Shown one piece after another: positions 24,743 through 34,792 of a DNA stretch of 64,000 bases (position 1 is the first letter of the stretch; each line of letters opens with the position of its first letter). The notes under the pieces are model-generated. The model ran no database searches, was not told the DNA's origin, and saw nothing but the letters and a program-made list of their open reading frames with translations. The translations under genes and the position numbers were made by a program. The DNA comes from Streptomyces sp. HUAS MG91 (lineage in GTDB: Bacteria; Actinomycetota; Actinomycetes; Streptomycetales; Streptomycetaceae). Location of the stretch: positions 5,952,001 through 6,016,000 of the forward strand of contig NZ_CP159534.1 in the NCBI RefSeq assembly GCF_040529335.1. The letters are read 5' to 3'.

Positions 24743-24766
24743 GAGCGCACTTTACCCGGCGGTATC

Positions 24767-24868
24767 CAGCGAAACTGCGCACGTGACCTGCGCAGCAAAG
24801 CTGCACAGCACACCTGAACAGCAAAACTGAACAGCAGAACTGAACAGCAGAACTGAACAGCGGGGCTG

Positions 24869-24870
<2 letters not shown>
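24767..24870. repeat. Tandem array of eight 13-bp units
   Basis: Eight consecutive 13-mers in exact register with consensus CAGCARAACTGAA. The two most perfect (24832-24857) are CAGCAGAACTGAA; outer ones diverge (CAGCGAAACTGCG at 24767, CACGTGACCTGCG at 24780, CAGCGGGGCTGTA at 24858). Each junction makes CTG-AA-CAG, a short inverted repeat. The array fills the space between the marR -10 and the eno -10 (TATAGT, 24869-24874). Confidence 0.9.
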
Positions 24871-26199
<1,329 letters not shown>

Positions 26200-26206
26200 G
26201 CGCCGC

Positions 26207-26282
26207 CAGGGGCGCGGGGAACCGCGCGACCAGCCACGGACAAGCCGCAGACGCGTCTGCACGCCCACCGCGCAGACGCGTC
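26207..26282. terminator. Repeat copy G and hairpin after eno
   Basis: A variant of the dispersed core (GGGGCGCGGGGAACCGCGCG, 26209-26228) is followed by GACGCGTCTGC and GCAGACGCGTC (26250-26260 and 26272-26282), an 11-bp stem. The left arm is also part of a perfect 14-bp palindrome, GCAGACGCGTCTGC. No T-run. Confidence 0.65.
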
Positions 26283-26308
26283 GGCGGCTTGGACTAACCG
26301 GAACGGAC

Positions 26309-26373
26309 AGTTGGACTCTCAACTCCATTACCGAGGCCACCCGTTGACCCGGAGGGCACCCCGCGGATACCCA
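26309..26373 (+). promoter_or_regulatory. Putative promoter and dyad before the GH101 gene
   Basis: TTGACC (26344-26349), 18 bp, TACCCA (26368-26373), then 7 nt to the ATG: a leaderless arrangement, and no SD is present. AGTTG-N6-CAACT at 26309-26324 is a small inverted repeat upstream that might bind a sugar-responsive regulator. Confidence 0.45.
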
Positions 26374-26380
26374 GAACGAC

Positions 26381-29300
26381 ATGCCCCCAAGATCCCGAGC
26401 CCCCTACGCCCTGGCCCTCGCGGCCGTACTGGGCGCCACCCTCACCCCGGCGGCGAGCGCCACCGCGGAGCCGGAAGGCACCGTCCTCACCACCGCCCGG
26501 CTCAAGGTGACCGTCGCCGACGACTTCCCCCGCGTCCTGTCCTACGAGAACCGGGCCGACGGCGCCCGTCTCCTCGGCAGCACCAGGCCCGTCACCGAGA
26601 TCACCCTCAACGGCAAGGCGTACGCCACCAAGGCCGCGGCCGCGCCCGAGGTCACCGGGTCCACAGCCGCGTACACGCTCACCTTCCCCGACCTGCCCGG
26701 CGTGGAGATCGACGCCGGCCTCGGGGTCTCCGGCCGGACGACGACCTTCAGGATCACCGCCGTCCGCGACACGGCCGCCTTCCGCGTCGGGACCATCGAC
26801 ATCCCTGGGCAGGACCTCGTCTCGGTCGGCAGCGCGGACGGCGGCGCCGGGACGGCGTTCACCAAGCTGGACGCGGACTCCACCCGCACCGCCGACGTGT
26901 TCGGCAAGGTCACCGCCGACACCCCGGCCGAGACCTCGGCGACCGGCGCCTCCTACGCGATCGTCAACACCGGCCGGCTGGCCGCGGCCGTCGAGTCCAA
27001 CTCCGCGTACGACAAGCCGAGCGGCGCGACCGGCGGCGACGACGCCCGGTTCTGGCACCAGGCCCGCAAGGACGCCGACGGCGGCACCCGCGTCGGCGTC
27101 TGGTCCGGGCAGTGGACCTATCGGGGCGCCGGATCCCCGACCCACGCCACCGGCAAGGACCTCCCCTGGGCGAAGGTCGTCGTCACCCCCGACGCCAACG
27201 GCGACGACACCGTGGACTGGCAGGACGGCGCCGTCGCCTTCCGCTCCATCGGCATCGAGCCGCAGGGCGGCGAGGACACCGCGGACCGGGTCGTCACCCA
27301 CATCCCGTTCAACTTCGCCAGCCAGGCCCAGCACCCCTTCCTGCGCACCCTCGACGACGTCAAGCGGATCTCGCTCGCCACCGACGACCTGGGCCAGTTC
27401 GCCCTGCTCAAGGGATACGCGTCCGAGGGCCACGACTCCGCCCACCCCGACTACGGCGGCAACTACAACGAGCGGGCCGGCGGCCTGAAGGACCTCAACA
27501 AGCTGCTGAAGACCGGCAAGAAGTACGGAGCCGAGTTCGGCGTCCACGTCAACGCCACCGAGGCGTACCCGGTCGCCGAGCACTTCAAGGACGACCTGAT
27601 CGACCCCAAGTCGCCCGGCTGGAACTGGCTCGACCAGAGTTACTACATCGACCAGCGCCGCGACATCGACAGCGGCGACCTCGCCGCCCGCTTCAAACAG
27701 CTGCGCGACGAGACCGACAAGAACCTCACCACGGTCTACGTCGACGTGTACTACACCCACGGCTGGATCGCCGAGCAGACCGCCAAGGCCATCAACGGGC
27801 AGGGCTGGAACCTGGCCACCGAGTGGGCCGACAAGTTCGAGCGGCAGTCCCTGTGGTCGCACTGGGCCAACGACCTCGACTACGGCGGCGCCACCAACAA
27901 GGGCCTCAACTCGAAGATCATCCGGTTCATCCGCAACAGCGAGAAGGACGTCTGGAACAACGACCCCGTCCTCGGCCAGAGCGCGCTGGTCGACTTCGAG
28001 GGCTGGACCGGCGAGAACGACTGGAACGACTTCTACGCCAACGTCTGGCAGCGCGACCTGCCCGCCAAGTACCTCCAGCACCAGAAGATCACCCGCTGGG
28101 ACGGCGACGACATCACCTTCACCGGCGGCCTGCGCGGCACCGTCGAGGACGGCCGGCGCACCTTCTACGACCACGGCCGCAAGGTCCTCGACGGCGACCG
28201 CTACCTGCTCCCGTGGTCCGCGAAGGACGGCGGGAAGAAGCTGTACCACTACAACAAGCAGGGCGGCACCAGCAGTTGGGCCGCGGCCCCCGGCTCGTAC
28301 ACCGTCTACAGGCTCACCGACAACGGCCGCGTGAAGACCGGCACCGTGCGCACCGGCGCCGACGGGAAACTCACCCTCAAGGCCGACGCCGGTCAGCCCT
28401 ACGTCCTCTACCCGGCCGGTGACACCCCCCGCGCCGCCGACCCCGCCTGGGGCGAGGGCACCGGCGTCAAGGACCCCGGCTTCAACGACGCCCGTCTCGG
28501 CGGCTGGGACACGACCGGTTCCGTCGCCCGCGACACCGACGGCAACGGCCGCAACAGCGCCGCCCTCACCGGCAAGGGCGCCGCCTCGGTCGCCCAGCGC
28601 GTCACCGGCCTCGCCCCCGGCAAGCGCTACACCGCCTCCGCCTGGGCCGAGGTCGCGCCGGGAGCCTCCCGGCGCACGACCCTGAGCGCGGGCGGCGCGT
28701 CCGCCGCGATCGACCGGTCCACCCTCCCCGACACCATGGCGGCCAGCGACTGGCACGGCACGAACATGCAGCGCATGAAGGTCAACTTCATGGCGGACCG
28801 TAAGGGTTCGGCGACCCTGCGCGTCGCGGCGGCCGCCGACGACGGCGCCGCCACGGTCCGCGTCGACGACGTACGGGTCGTGCGCAACGCCCCGGCCACC
28901 GAGCCCGGCACCGTCGTGCACGAGGACTTCGAGGACGTCGACCAGGGCTGGGGCCCCTTCGACAAGGGCGACGCGGGCGGCGTCACCGACCCGCGCACCC
29001 ACATCGCGCAGAAGAACGCCCCGTACACCCAGGCCGGCTGGAACGGAAAGCTCGTCGACGACGTCATCGGCGGCGGCGAGTCCCTGAAGTCGCACGAGGA
29101 GAACGACGGCGTCGTCTACCGCACCTCACCGGCGTCCGTGCCGATGAAGGACGGGCACGCCTACAAGGTCGACTTCGCCTACCAGTCCAGCCACGCCGGC
29201 GCCTACCGGTGGATCAGCGGCTACGACCGAGGTGACGACGCCGTCGAGACCGTCGCGACCCCGATCGGACAGCAGCGCACCACCGGCCGCTTCACCACCA

Positions 29301-30205
29301 CCGTCACCGCCGGCTGCGGCGACACCTGGACCGGACTGCGCAAGCTGCCCGGCGCCCCGGACGGCGCCGACTTCGTGCTCGACGACTTCACCGTGACCGA
29401 CCTCGGCCCGGCGGAGGAACCGGCCGCATGCGGCACGCTCGCGCTCAAGGCGGGGGAGACCCTGGAGCCCGGCCGGCCCAACAAGGTCGAGGCCACCTTC
29501 ACCAACGACGAGAAGGACCGGATCGAGGACGCGACCGTCGCCCTCGACCTGCCCCAGGGCTGGAAGGCCGAACCGGCCGCTCCGATCACCCTCGACCCCG
29601 TGGCCCCCGGCGCCCGCGCCACCGCGACCTGGCAGGTGACCCCGCCGGTCGACGCCGAGTACCAGTCGTACGCGCTGACCGCGCGGGCAACCTACGCCGT
29701 CGCGGGCACCACCAGGAAGCTCTCCGCGGGCGCCTCGGTGCGCACCCTCCCGCCGCCGCCCACCACGGACACGTACGCGAGCGATCTGGACTGGACCTCG
29801 GCGGACAACGGCTGGGGCCCGGTCGAGAAGGACAGCTCCGTCGGCGAGCAGGGCCAGGGCGACGGCACCCCGCTGAGGATCGGCGGCACCTCGTACGCCA
29901 AGGGCCTGGGCACCCACGCGCCCGCCAGGATCCGCTACTACCTCGGCGGGCAGTGCACCTCCTTCACGGCCGAGGTCGGCGTCGACGACGTACAGACCAC
30001 CCGCGGAAGTGTGGGATTCTCGGTGACGGCCGACGGTACGGAGAAAGTGGCCTCGCCCGTCCTCAAGGCCGCCGACCCGGCCTGGTCCCTGTCGGCCGAC
30101 GTCACCGGCGCCCAGTACGTCGACCTGGTCGTCTCCGACGGCGGCGACGGCAACGGCAACGACCACGCGGACTGGGGAGACGCCCGTTTCCGTTGCGGCG
30201 GGTGA
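26381..30205 (+). CDS. Secreted endo-alpha-N-acetylgalactosaminidase (GH101)
   Basis: 1274 residues. Signal peptide ALALAAVLGATLTPAASATA. An N-terminal beta-sandwich (about 35-330) leads to the GH101 barrel. The nucleophile is probably D455 in VYVDVYYTHG and the acid/base E481 in LATEWADKF. Carbohydrate-binding modules follow: a galactose-binding-like domain about 700-850, another about 855-1010, a NEW3-type domain (about 1020-1120) and a C-terminal NPCBM (about 1130-1274, GGTSYAKGLGTHAPARIRYYL). GH101 enzymes release the core-1 disaccharide Gal-GalNAc from Ser/Thr of mucin-type glycoproteins. An unexpected ability for a soil actinomycete, pointing to animal or fungal glycoproteins. Confidence 0.9.
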   Translation: MPPRSRAPYALALAAVLGATLTPAASATAEPEGTVLTTARLKVTVADDFPRVLSYENRADGARLLGSTRPVTEITLNGKAYATKAAAAPEVTGSTAAYTLTFPDLPGVEIDAGLGVSGRTTTFRITAVRDTAAFRVGTIDIPGQDLVSVGSADGGAGTAFTKLDADSTRTADVFGKVTADTPAETSATGASYAIVNTGRLAAAVESNSAYDKPSGATGGDDARFWHQARKDADGGTRVGVWSGQWTYRGAGSPTHATGKDLPWAKVVVTPDANGDDTVDWQDGAVAFRSIGIEPQGGEDTADRVVTHIPFNFASQAQHPFLRTLDDVKRISLATDDLGQFALLKGYASEGHDSAHPDYGGNYNERAGGLKDLNKLLKTGKKYGAEFGVHVNATEAYPVAEHFKDDLIDPKSPGWNWLDQSYYIDQRRDIDSGDLAARFKQLRDETDKNLTTVYVDVYYTHGWIAEQTAKAINGQGWNLATEWADKFERQSLWSHWANDLDYGGATNKGLNSKIIRFIRNSEKDVWNNDPVLGQSALVDFEGWTGENDWNDFYANVWQRDLPAKYLQHQKITRWDGDDITFTGGLRGTVEDGRRTFYDHGRKVLDGDRYLLPWSAKDGGKKLYHYNKQGGTSSWAAAPGSYTVYRLTDNGRVKTGTVRTGADGKLTLKADAGQPYVLYPAGDTPRAADPAWGEGTGVKDPGFNDARLGGWDTTGSVARDTDGNGRNSAALTGKGAASVAQRVTGLAPGKRYTASAWAEVAPGASRRTTLSAGGASAAIDRSTLPDTMAASDWHGTNMQRMKVNFMADRKGSATLRVAAAADDGAATVRVDDVRVVRNAPATEPGTVVHEDFEDVDQGWGPFDKGDAGGVTDPRTHIAQKNAPYTQAGWNGKLVDDVIGGGESLKSHEENDGVVYRTSPASVPMKDGHAYKVDFAYQSSHAGAYRWISGYDRGDDAVETVATPIGQQRTTGRFTTTVTAGCGDTWTGLRKLPGAPDGADFVLDDFTVTDLGPAEEPAACGTLALKAGETLEPGRPNKVEATFTNDEKDRIEDATVALDLPQGWKAEPAAPITLDPVAPGARATATWQVTPPVDAEYQSYALTARATYAVAGTTRKLSAGASVRTLPPPPTTDTYASDLDWTSADNGWGPVEKDSSVGEQGQGDGTPLRIGGTSYAKGLGTHAPARIRYYLGGQCTSFTAEVGVDDVQTTRGSVGFSVTADGTEKVASPVLKAADPAWSLSADVTGAQYVDLVVSDGGDGNGNDHADWGDARFRCGG

Positions 30206-30358
30206 AAAGCTGAGTGAACAGTTGGGTCGTCACCACCCGGCGGCATCGGCGACGTGACGGGCCTCTCACCGCATCCCTTTGTATGACCCCCACAACCCGA
30301 TGGGGTCGTGAGCAGTAACTTTGGCTGCATGTCGGAAGAGTTCTGTTCGGGGCTACCA

Positions 30359-30402
30359 GGAAAACGGGCCGGAGACTGTACAGAGTCGACGGCCCGTTTT
30401 CC
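30359..30402 (+). promoter_or_regulatory. Long hairpin in the accB leader
   Basis: GGAAAACGGGCCG (30359-30371) and CGGCCCGTTTTCC (30390-30402) form a perfect 13-bp stem. The 18-nt loop holds GACT-GTACAG-AGTC, so the stem can extend. It ends 26 nt before the accB ATG. A second dyad, GACCCC-N11-GGGGTC, is at about 30286-30308. An attenuator, operator or terminator of the GH101 gene are all possible. Confidence 0.55.
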
Positions 30403-30427
30403 TTGGTCGGCTTCGTAAGGTCGCTAC

Positions 30428-32023
30428 ATGACCGTTTTGGACGACACCGCCTCGAACCCCGGGGACGAGCCCACCGACGCCCGCGGGCGCACGGCCGAGC
30501 TGCACGCGATCCGCGCACAGGCCCTGGCCGGTCCCAGCGACAAGGCGACCGAGGCCCAGCACAAGAAGGGCAAGCTCACCGCGCGCGAGCGCATCGAGCT
30601 GCTCCTCGACGAGGGGTCGTTCAACGAGGTCGAGCAGCTGCGCCGGCACCGCGCGGTCGGCTTCGGCCTGGAGGCCAAGAAGCCCTACACCGACGGTGTC
30701 ATCACCGGCTGGGGCACGGTCGAGGGCCGCACGGTCTTCGTCTACGCGCACGACTTCCGGATCTTCGGCGGCGCCCTGGGCGAGGCCCACGCCACGAAGA
30801 TCCACAAGATCATGGACATGGCCATCGCGGCCGGTGCCCCGCTGGTCTCGCTGAACGACGGCGCCGGCGCCCGCATCCAGGAGGGCGTCTCGGCGCTCGC
30901 CGGCTACGGCGGCATCTTCCAGCGCAACACCAAGGCCTCGGGTGTCATCCCGCAGATCTCCGTGATGCTCGGCCCGTGCGCGGGCGGCGCGGCCTACAGC
31001 CCCGCCCTGACCGACTTCGTGTTCATGGTCCGCGAGACCTCGCAGATGTTCATCACCGGCCCCGACGTCGTCAAGGCGGTCACCGGCGAGGAGATCACGC
31101 AGAACGGTCTGGGCGGCGCCGACGTCCACGCCGAGACCAGCGGTGTGTGCCACTTCGCCTACGACGACGAAGAGACCTGCATCGCCGAGGTCCGCTACCT
31201 GATCTCGCTGCTCCCGCAGAACAACCGGGAGAACCCGCCGACGGTGGAGTCCGACGACCCCGCCGACCGCCGCTCGGACGTCCTGCTCGACCTGGTCCCG
31301 GCCGACGGCAACCGCCCCTACGACATGACCAAGGTCATCGAGGAGCTCGTCGACGACGGCGACTACCTGGAGATCCACGAGCGCTGGGCACGCAACATCA
31401 TCTGCGCCCTCGCCCGGCTCGACGGCCAGGTCGTCGGCATCGTCGCCAACCAGCCGCAATCCCTCGCCGGCGTCCTCGACATCGAGGCGTCGGAAAAAGC
31501 TGCCCGATTCGTGCAGATGTGCGACGCTTTCAATATCCCGATCGTGACCCTCCTCGACGTCCCGGGCTTCCTGCCCGGCGTCGACCAGGAGCACGGCGGG
31601 ATCATCCGCCACGGCGCCAAGCTGCTGTACGCGTACTGCAACGCCACCGTCCCGCGGATCTCCCTGATCCTGCGCAAGGCGTACGGAGGTGCCTACATCG
31701 TCATGGACTCGCAGTCCATCGGCGCCGACCTCACCTACGCCTGGCCCACCAACGAGATCGCGGTCATGGGCGCCGAGGGCGCGGCCAACGTGATCTTCCG
31801 CCGGCAGATCGCCGACGCCGCGGACCCCGAGGCCATGCGCCAGAAGATGGTCAAGGAGTACAAGGCCGAGCTGATGCACCCGTACTACGCGGCCGAACGC
31901 GGTCTGGTCGACGACGTCATCGACCCCGCCGAGACCCGCGAGGTGCTCATCAAGTCCCTGGCCATGCTGCGCACCAAGCACGCCGACCTGCCGTCCCGCA
32001 AGCACGGCAACCCGCCGCAGTAG
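30428..32023 (+). CDS. accB: Acyl-CoA carboxylase carboxyltransferase (beta) subunit
   Basis: 531 residues, the size of actinobacterial AccB/PccB. Two crotonase-fold halves are seen; oxyanion glycine pairs appear as GGAAYSPALTDF and RKAYGGAYIVMDS. The enzyme transfers CO2 from carboxybiotin (on a biotinylated alpha subunit encoded elsewhere) to acetyl- or propionyl-CoA, giving malonyl- or methylmalonyl-CoA for fatty acids and polyketides. Neighbouring accE is the small epsilon subunit found only in actinomycetes. The specificity residue could not be assigned with confidence by eye. ATG at 30428 follows a long leader hairpin. Confidence 0.9.
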   Translation: MTVLDDTASNPGDEPTDARGRTAELHAIRAQALAGPSDKATEAQHKKGKLTARERIELLLDEGSFNEVEQLRRHRAVGFGLEAKKPYTDGVITGWGTVEGRTVFVYAHDFRIFGGALGEAHATKIHKIMDMAIAAGAPLVSLNDGAGARIQEGVSALAGYGGIFQRNTKASGVIPQISVMLGPCAGGAAYSPALTDFVFMVRETSQMFITGPDVVKAVTGEEITQNGLGGADVHAETSGVCHFAYDDEETCIAEVRYLISLLPQNNRENPPTVESDDPADRRSDVLLDLVPADGNRPYDMTKVIEELVDDGDYLEIHERWARNIICALARLDGQVVGIVANQPQSLAGVLDIEASEKAARFVQMCDAFNIPIVTLLDVPGFLPGVDQEHGGIIRHGAKLLYAYCNATVPRISLILRKAYGGAYIVMDSQSIGADLTYAWPTNEIAVMGAEGAANVIFRRQIADAADPEAMRQKMVKEYKAELMHPYYAAERGLVDDVIDPAETREVLIKSLAMLRTKHADLPSRKHGNPPQ

Positions 32024-32051
32024 CGGCCCCCAGTCCTAGGAGACCTGCCTC

Positions 32052-32243
32052 ATGTCCATGCCCGACATTCGCGTAGAGAAGGGCAACGCCGAGCCCGAAG
32101 AGGTCGCGGCCATCACCGCCCTCCTGGTCGCTCGCGCCGCCGCCCAGCCGTCCGCCCCGGCGGCGGCCCGTCAGTCGCGCGCCGGCTGGCGTCGTCTGGA
32201 GCGCCAGCACGGCTTCCGCGCCCCGCACTCCTGGCAGGGCTGA
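32052..32243 (+). CDS. accE: Acyl-CoA carboxylase epsilon subunit
   Basis: 63 residues. An N-terminal helix IRVEKGNAEPEEVAAITALLVAR is followed, after a Pro/Ala linker, by WRRLERQHGFRAPHSWQ, the conserved C-terminal motif of AccE/PccE. It stabilises the alpha-beta carboxylase complex. 28 nt after accB, with AGGAGA 8 nt before the ATG. A strong terminator follows. Confidence 0.92.
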   Translation: MSMPDIRVEKGNAEPEEVAAITALLVARAAAQPSAPAAARQSRAGWRRLERQHGFRAPHSWQG

Positions 32244-32264
32244 CCGGCCCGGTCCCGGCCCAAG

Positions 32265-32304
32265 GCGTGAGCCCCGTCCTTCCGGACGGGGCTCACGCTT
32301 TTCT
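32265..32304 (+). terminator. Intrinsic terminator of accB-accE
   Basis: GCGTGAGCCCCGTCC and GGACGGGGCTCACGC form a perfect 15-bp stem around TTCC, followed by TTTTCTG. Confidence 0.92.
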
Positions 32305-32320
32305 GCTGTCCTTCAGTGGA

Positions 32321-32560
32321 TCAGTCGAACTCGCCGGCCAACGCCCCGAGCTTGAACGCCTCCCACTCGTGGGCGGTGAAGCGCAGGACGGGCCCGTGCG
32401 GGGCCGCCGGGTTGCGCATGGCCACCGCGCCGCCGCCCAGCGAGGCGACCTCCACGGGGCCGCGGGAGGCGTCTCCCGGGGCTCTGAGCCATTCGGCGCC
32501 GGAAAGATCGAGAGCGTAGAGCCGTGCTTTCTCGACGTCCAGATCCATTTGAGTACTCAC
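32321..32560 (-). CDS. DUF397 domain protein (downstream copy)
   Basis: 79 residues from the GTG at 32560, which overlaps the stop of the upstream DUF397 gene (GTGA) and has AGGAG 10 nt before it. DUF397 features are GAEWLRAP at the start, VEVASLGGGAVAMRNP in the middle and LRFTAHEWEAFKLGA at the end. DUF397 proteins accompany XRE regulators in Streptomyces (as in the Scr1/Scr2 and WhiJ-type loci) and act as their antagonist or partner. Confidence 0.85.
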   Translation of the reverse strand: MSTQMDLDVEKARLYALDLSGAEWLRAPGDASRGPVEVASLGGGAVAMRNPAAPHGPVLRFTAHEWEAFKLGALAGEFD

Positions 32561-32790
32561 AGCGACAGAACTCCTGAGTTGACGCTTGAAATGAATGCGC
32601 CCCAAGAAGGTGAATCGAACACAATCGCGCCGAACTCGCGGTTTTTCGTGTCCCGGACCGCGCAACGGTCATCGGTGAGATTCGCATGTTCCACGCAGCC
32701 GTTCGACGCGCCGCTGAACGTGCTTTTGTGCCAGGCTGCCGACCCGATCTCGTTGAGCGAGGCGGTGGGTGCGGAAGTGGGGGACATCAT
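32557..32790 (-). CDS. DUF397 domain protein (upstream copy)
   Basis: 77 residues with the complete DUF397 pattern: AAWHKSTFSGASNGCVEHA, CAVRDTKNREFGAIVFD and SWGAFISSV. The ATG overlaps the stop of the XRE gene (ATGA) and its own stop overlaps the next DUF397 start, so three genes are translationally coupled. The two DUF397 copies are quite different in sequence, so they are not a recent duplication. Confidence 0.88.
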   Translation of the reverse strand: MMSPTSAPTASLNEIGSAAWHKSTFSGASNGCVEHANLTDDRCAVRDTKNREFGAIVFDSPSWGAFISSVNSGVLSL

Positions 32791-33644
32791 GATTCGCTCT
32801 CTTGCTTGATTTGGTCACTGAGGTACCGGCGGGACTCTGCCGGAGAAAGCGCGGCTGCCGTCAGGTCGTCCCACGCCTTGGTGTAAGTCGCCACGTCAGG
32901 ACGCTGTTCGAGGAGCGTCCCGCCGGTCATGTGCTCCAACCATGCCACTTGTACGGGCGGTTCGCCGCGCATGGTGAAGAGCGTATACGGAGCGTACTGG
33001 GAGAGCGGGAGAGCGACGTCCAATGGCAGGATCTGAATGGTGACATTGGGCAACTCGCCAGTCTCCATGAGGTGCACGAACTGCTCACGGATCAGGTCCT
33101 TCGGACCGGGGATACGGTGCAGCGCGGGCATGTCTATGACCACCCTCAAACGGAATTCATTGGTTCCGCCGAGCAGATCCTTGCGTCTCATCCGAGTCTT
33201 CACAAGGGGTTCCACATAATTCTTGTCGGCCGCCGCGGTGAATATCTCCCGCATATATGCCTCGGTCTGCAGAAGACCTGGGAGAACCGAAGGTTCGAAC
33301 GAGCGGACGAGTGAGGAATCAGCCTCCAGGGTGAGGTAGTCGCGCAGGTCGTCACTCAACAGGGGGCCCTGTCCTGACCACCAGTCGACCTTGTGAACGT
33401 CCCGGGCCAGTCGCTTGAGGTTGGTCCGCTGGTCGTCGTCGGTGACGCCGTAGAGGTTGAGCAGAGTCGTCAGGTCGAGCTGGCGGATGCCGCGTTTGCC
33501 GGTCTCGATCTGACTGATCTTCGGCTGCCCGCACTCCAGTGCCAGGGCTGCGTCGTTGACCTTCAGGCCGGCTTCATTGCGCAGCCGCCGCAGTTCGGCT
33601 CCGAGCCGGCGGCTGCGCATCGTGGGCATCTCGCTCTGGGGCAT
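32787..33644 (-). CDS. XRE family regulator with DUF5753 domain
   Basis: 285 residues if translated from the ATG at 33644; openings to 33698 and internal ATGs at 33629 and 33620 are also possible. HTH: LGAELRRLRNEAGLKVNDAALALECGQPKISQIETGKRG, split around the recognition helix QPKISQIE. Then a DUF5753 ligand/partner domain (about 95-280) with FEPSVLPGLLQTEAYMR and a final LTAAALSPAESRRYLSDQ. These regulators pair with DUF397 proteins and often with RsbW-like ATPases, as here with the divergent gene at 33818. Confidence 0.88.
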   Translation of the reverse strand: MPQSEMPTMRSRRLGAELRRLRNEAGLKVNDAALALECGQPKISQIETGKRGIRQLDLTTLLNLYGVTDDDQRTNLKRLARDVHKVDWWSGQGPLLSDDLRDYLTLEADSSLVRSFEPSVLPGLLQTEAYMREIFTAAADKNYVEPLVKTRMRRKDLLGGTNEFRLRVVIDMPALHRIPGPKDLIREQFVHLMETGELPNVTIQILPLDVALPLSQYAPYTLFTMRGEPPVQVAWLEHMTGGTLLEQRPDVATYTKAWDDLTAAALSPAESRRYLSDQIKQESES

Positions 33645-33704
33645 GGCCACATGATGTCCCGCCCCCTCGGGCCACACAACTGTCATATGCAATCCCATCG
33701 CAGA

Positions 33705-33732
33705 GGCAAAGTACTCGCCCGTAATACTTGCC
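33705..33732. promoter_or_regulatory. Imperfect dyad between XRE and ATPase genes
   Basis: GGCAAAGTA (33705-33713) and TACTTGCC (33725-33732) form an inverted repeat with one bulge. It is centred in the divergent gap and is the best candidate operator for the XRE protein. Confidence 0.45.
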
Positions 33733-33817
33733 TACGGCATTGTTTCGACGCCATGCTGGTGAGGCAACGCCCTTTGTCCGCAAGCGAGTTGACCGCCGAT
33801 GAACCCCCGGAGGGGTA

Positions 33818-34264
33818 ATGCCGGACCAGCCGACGGATGAGATCGAGCTGTTGGACATGCTCGATCGGCCGTGCGCGATCCGTATGGAGTACAGCCCGCA
33901 CCGTCTGGAGCAGATCCGCAGAATCGTGGGCGACCGCCTGCGCAGCTGGGGACTCCACAAGCTCGTGCACGACACGTCGTTCGTGGCCACGGAGCTGTGC
34001 AGCAATGTGCGGCACTGCGACGACAGCACCTTCGACTTCGTCCTCAGCCGGACCGCCGACGGCGTTCGCCTGGAGGTCGCGGACACGTCCCCCGAGATGG
34101 TCCCCGTGCCCACGGAGCCGCCGGACTTCTTCCAGACCGGCGGCCGGGGCCTGTTCCTGGTCGCCGCCCACGCCTCGGCCTTCGGCATGACGCCGACGCC
34201 CACCGGCAAGGTGGTCTGGGCCGAGCTGGGCCTGGGAGACGTGGACGCGGGCGGCTGCGACTGA
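33818..34264 (+). CDS. RsbW-like ATP-binding protein (HATPase_c_2)
   Basis: 148 residues of the GHKL fold used by anti-sigma kinases. N-box: VATELCSNVRHCDD; G1 region: LEVADTSPEM, with Asp in place; G2: FFQTGGRGLFLVAAHASAFG. The protein lacks a sensor domain and is typical of the many small Streptomyces ATPases next to XRE/DUF397 genes. It may phosphorylate or bind an anti-anti-sigma or sigma factor; a sigma factor gene lies convergent at 34793. GGAGGGG is 4 nt before the ATG. Confidence 0.85.
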   Translation: MPDQPTDEIELLDMLDRPCAIRMEYSPHRLEQIRRIVGDRLRSWGLHKLVHDTSFVATELCSNVRHCDDSTFDFVLSRTADGVRLEVADTSPEMVPVPTEPPDFFQTGGRGLFLVAAHASAFGMTPTPTGKVVWAELGLGDVDAGGCD

Positions 34265-34301
34265 CGCGGGGGCCGGTTCGCCGGACCCCCGCGGGAGACC
34301 G

Positions 34302-34356
34302 GGTGTCGCCCTGGCCGTCGTCCTCACGGACGGCGGCCAGGGGGGCACCTTTTTGC
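34302..34356 (+). terminator. Terminator after the RsbW-like gene
   Basis: CCCTGGCCGTCGTCC and GGACGGCGGCCAGGG pair (one G-T pair) around CTCA, followed within a few bases by TTTTT. Probably serves the plus-strand gene. Confidence 0.8.
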
Positions 34357-34792
34357 ATCTGTGCGTGGTCATTTGAATCCTCTGTGTGGTCGGACGCGGA
34401 CGTGCGTGGGTGCCGCCTCCGGCGCGGGCCGCGCGGGCGGCCGTGCAGGGTGGGCGGGCAGGGACGGGCGGGACCCGTCGAGCGGGACCGGAACGGGGCG
34501 CGTACGGCCCGGTGAAGGGGCGACGTGTGGCCACGGGGCTGTCCCGCACGGGAGGCTGCCGTGGAACGAGCCCTGCTCCGCGGAGAGTTCGCGGCGGCGG
34601 GGGCCGGCGGCTGCCGTGCTGCGCCGGGGGCCTGGGCGCCGGGTCCGCGCAGGGCGGACGTCGTGGAAGGGGCTCGGCGCGCCGGGTGGGCGGCCGTGGA
34701 GCCCGGGGCGGTCGGAGGGCGTCGCCGGGGCAGGGGCGGCGCGGGACCGGTCGTTGCGCGGGCGAAGGGTGGGGCCCGGCCGCGCGGACGCG
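34357..34792. other. Gene-free G-rich stretch
   Basis: Open frames here show no third-position bias or family motif. The plus strand is strongly G-rich from about 34400 to 34790. I see no gene, RNA or repeat. Confidence 0.6.

Noticed and set aside
34357..34792. Several long overlapping frames
   Set aside because: Arg/Gly/Ala-rich products typical of shadow frames in GC-rich DNA; no motif.
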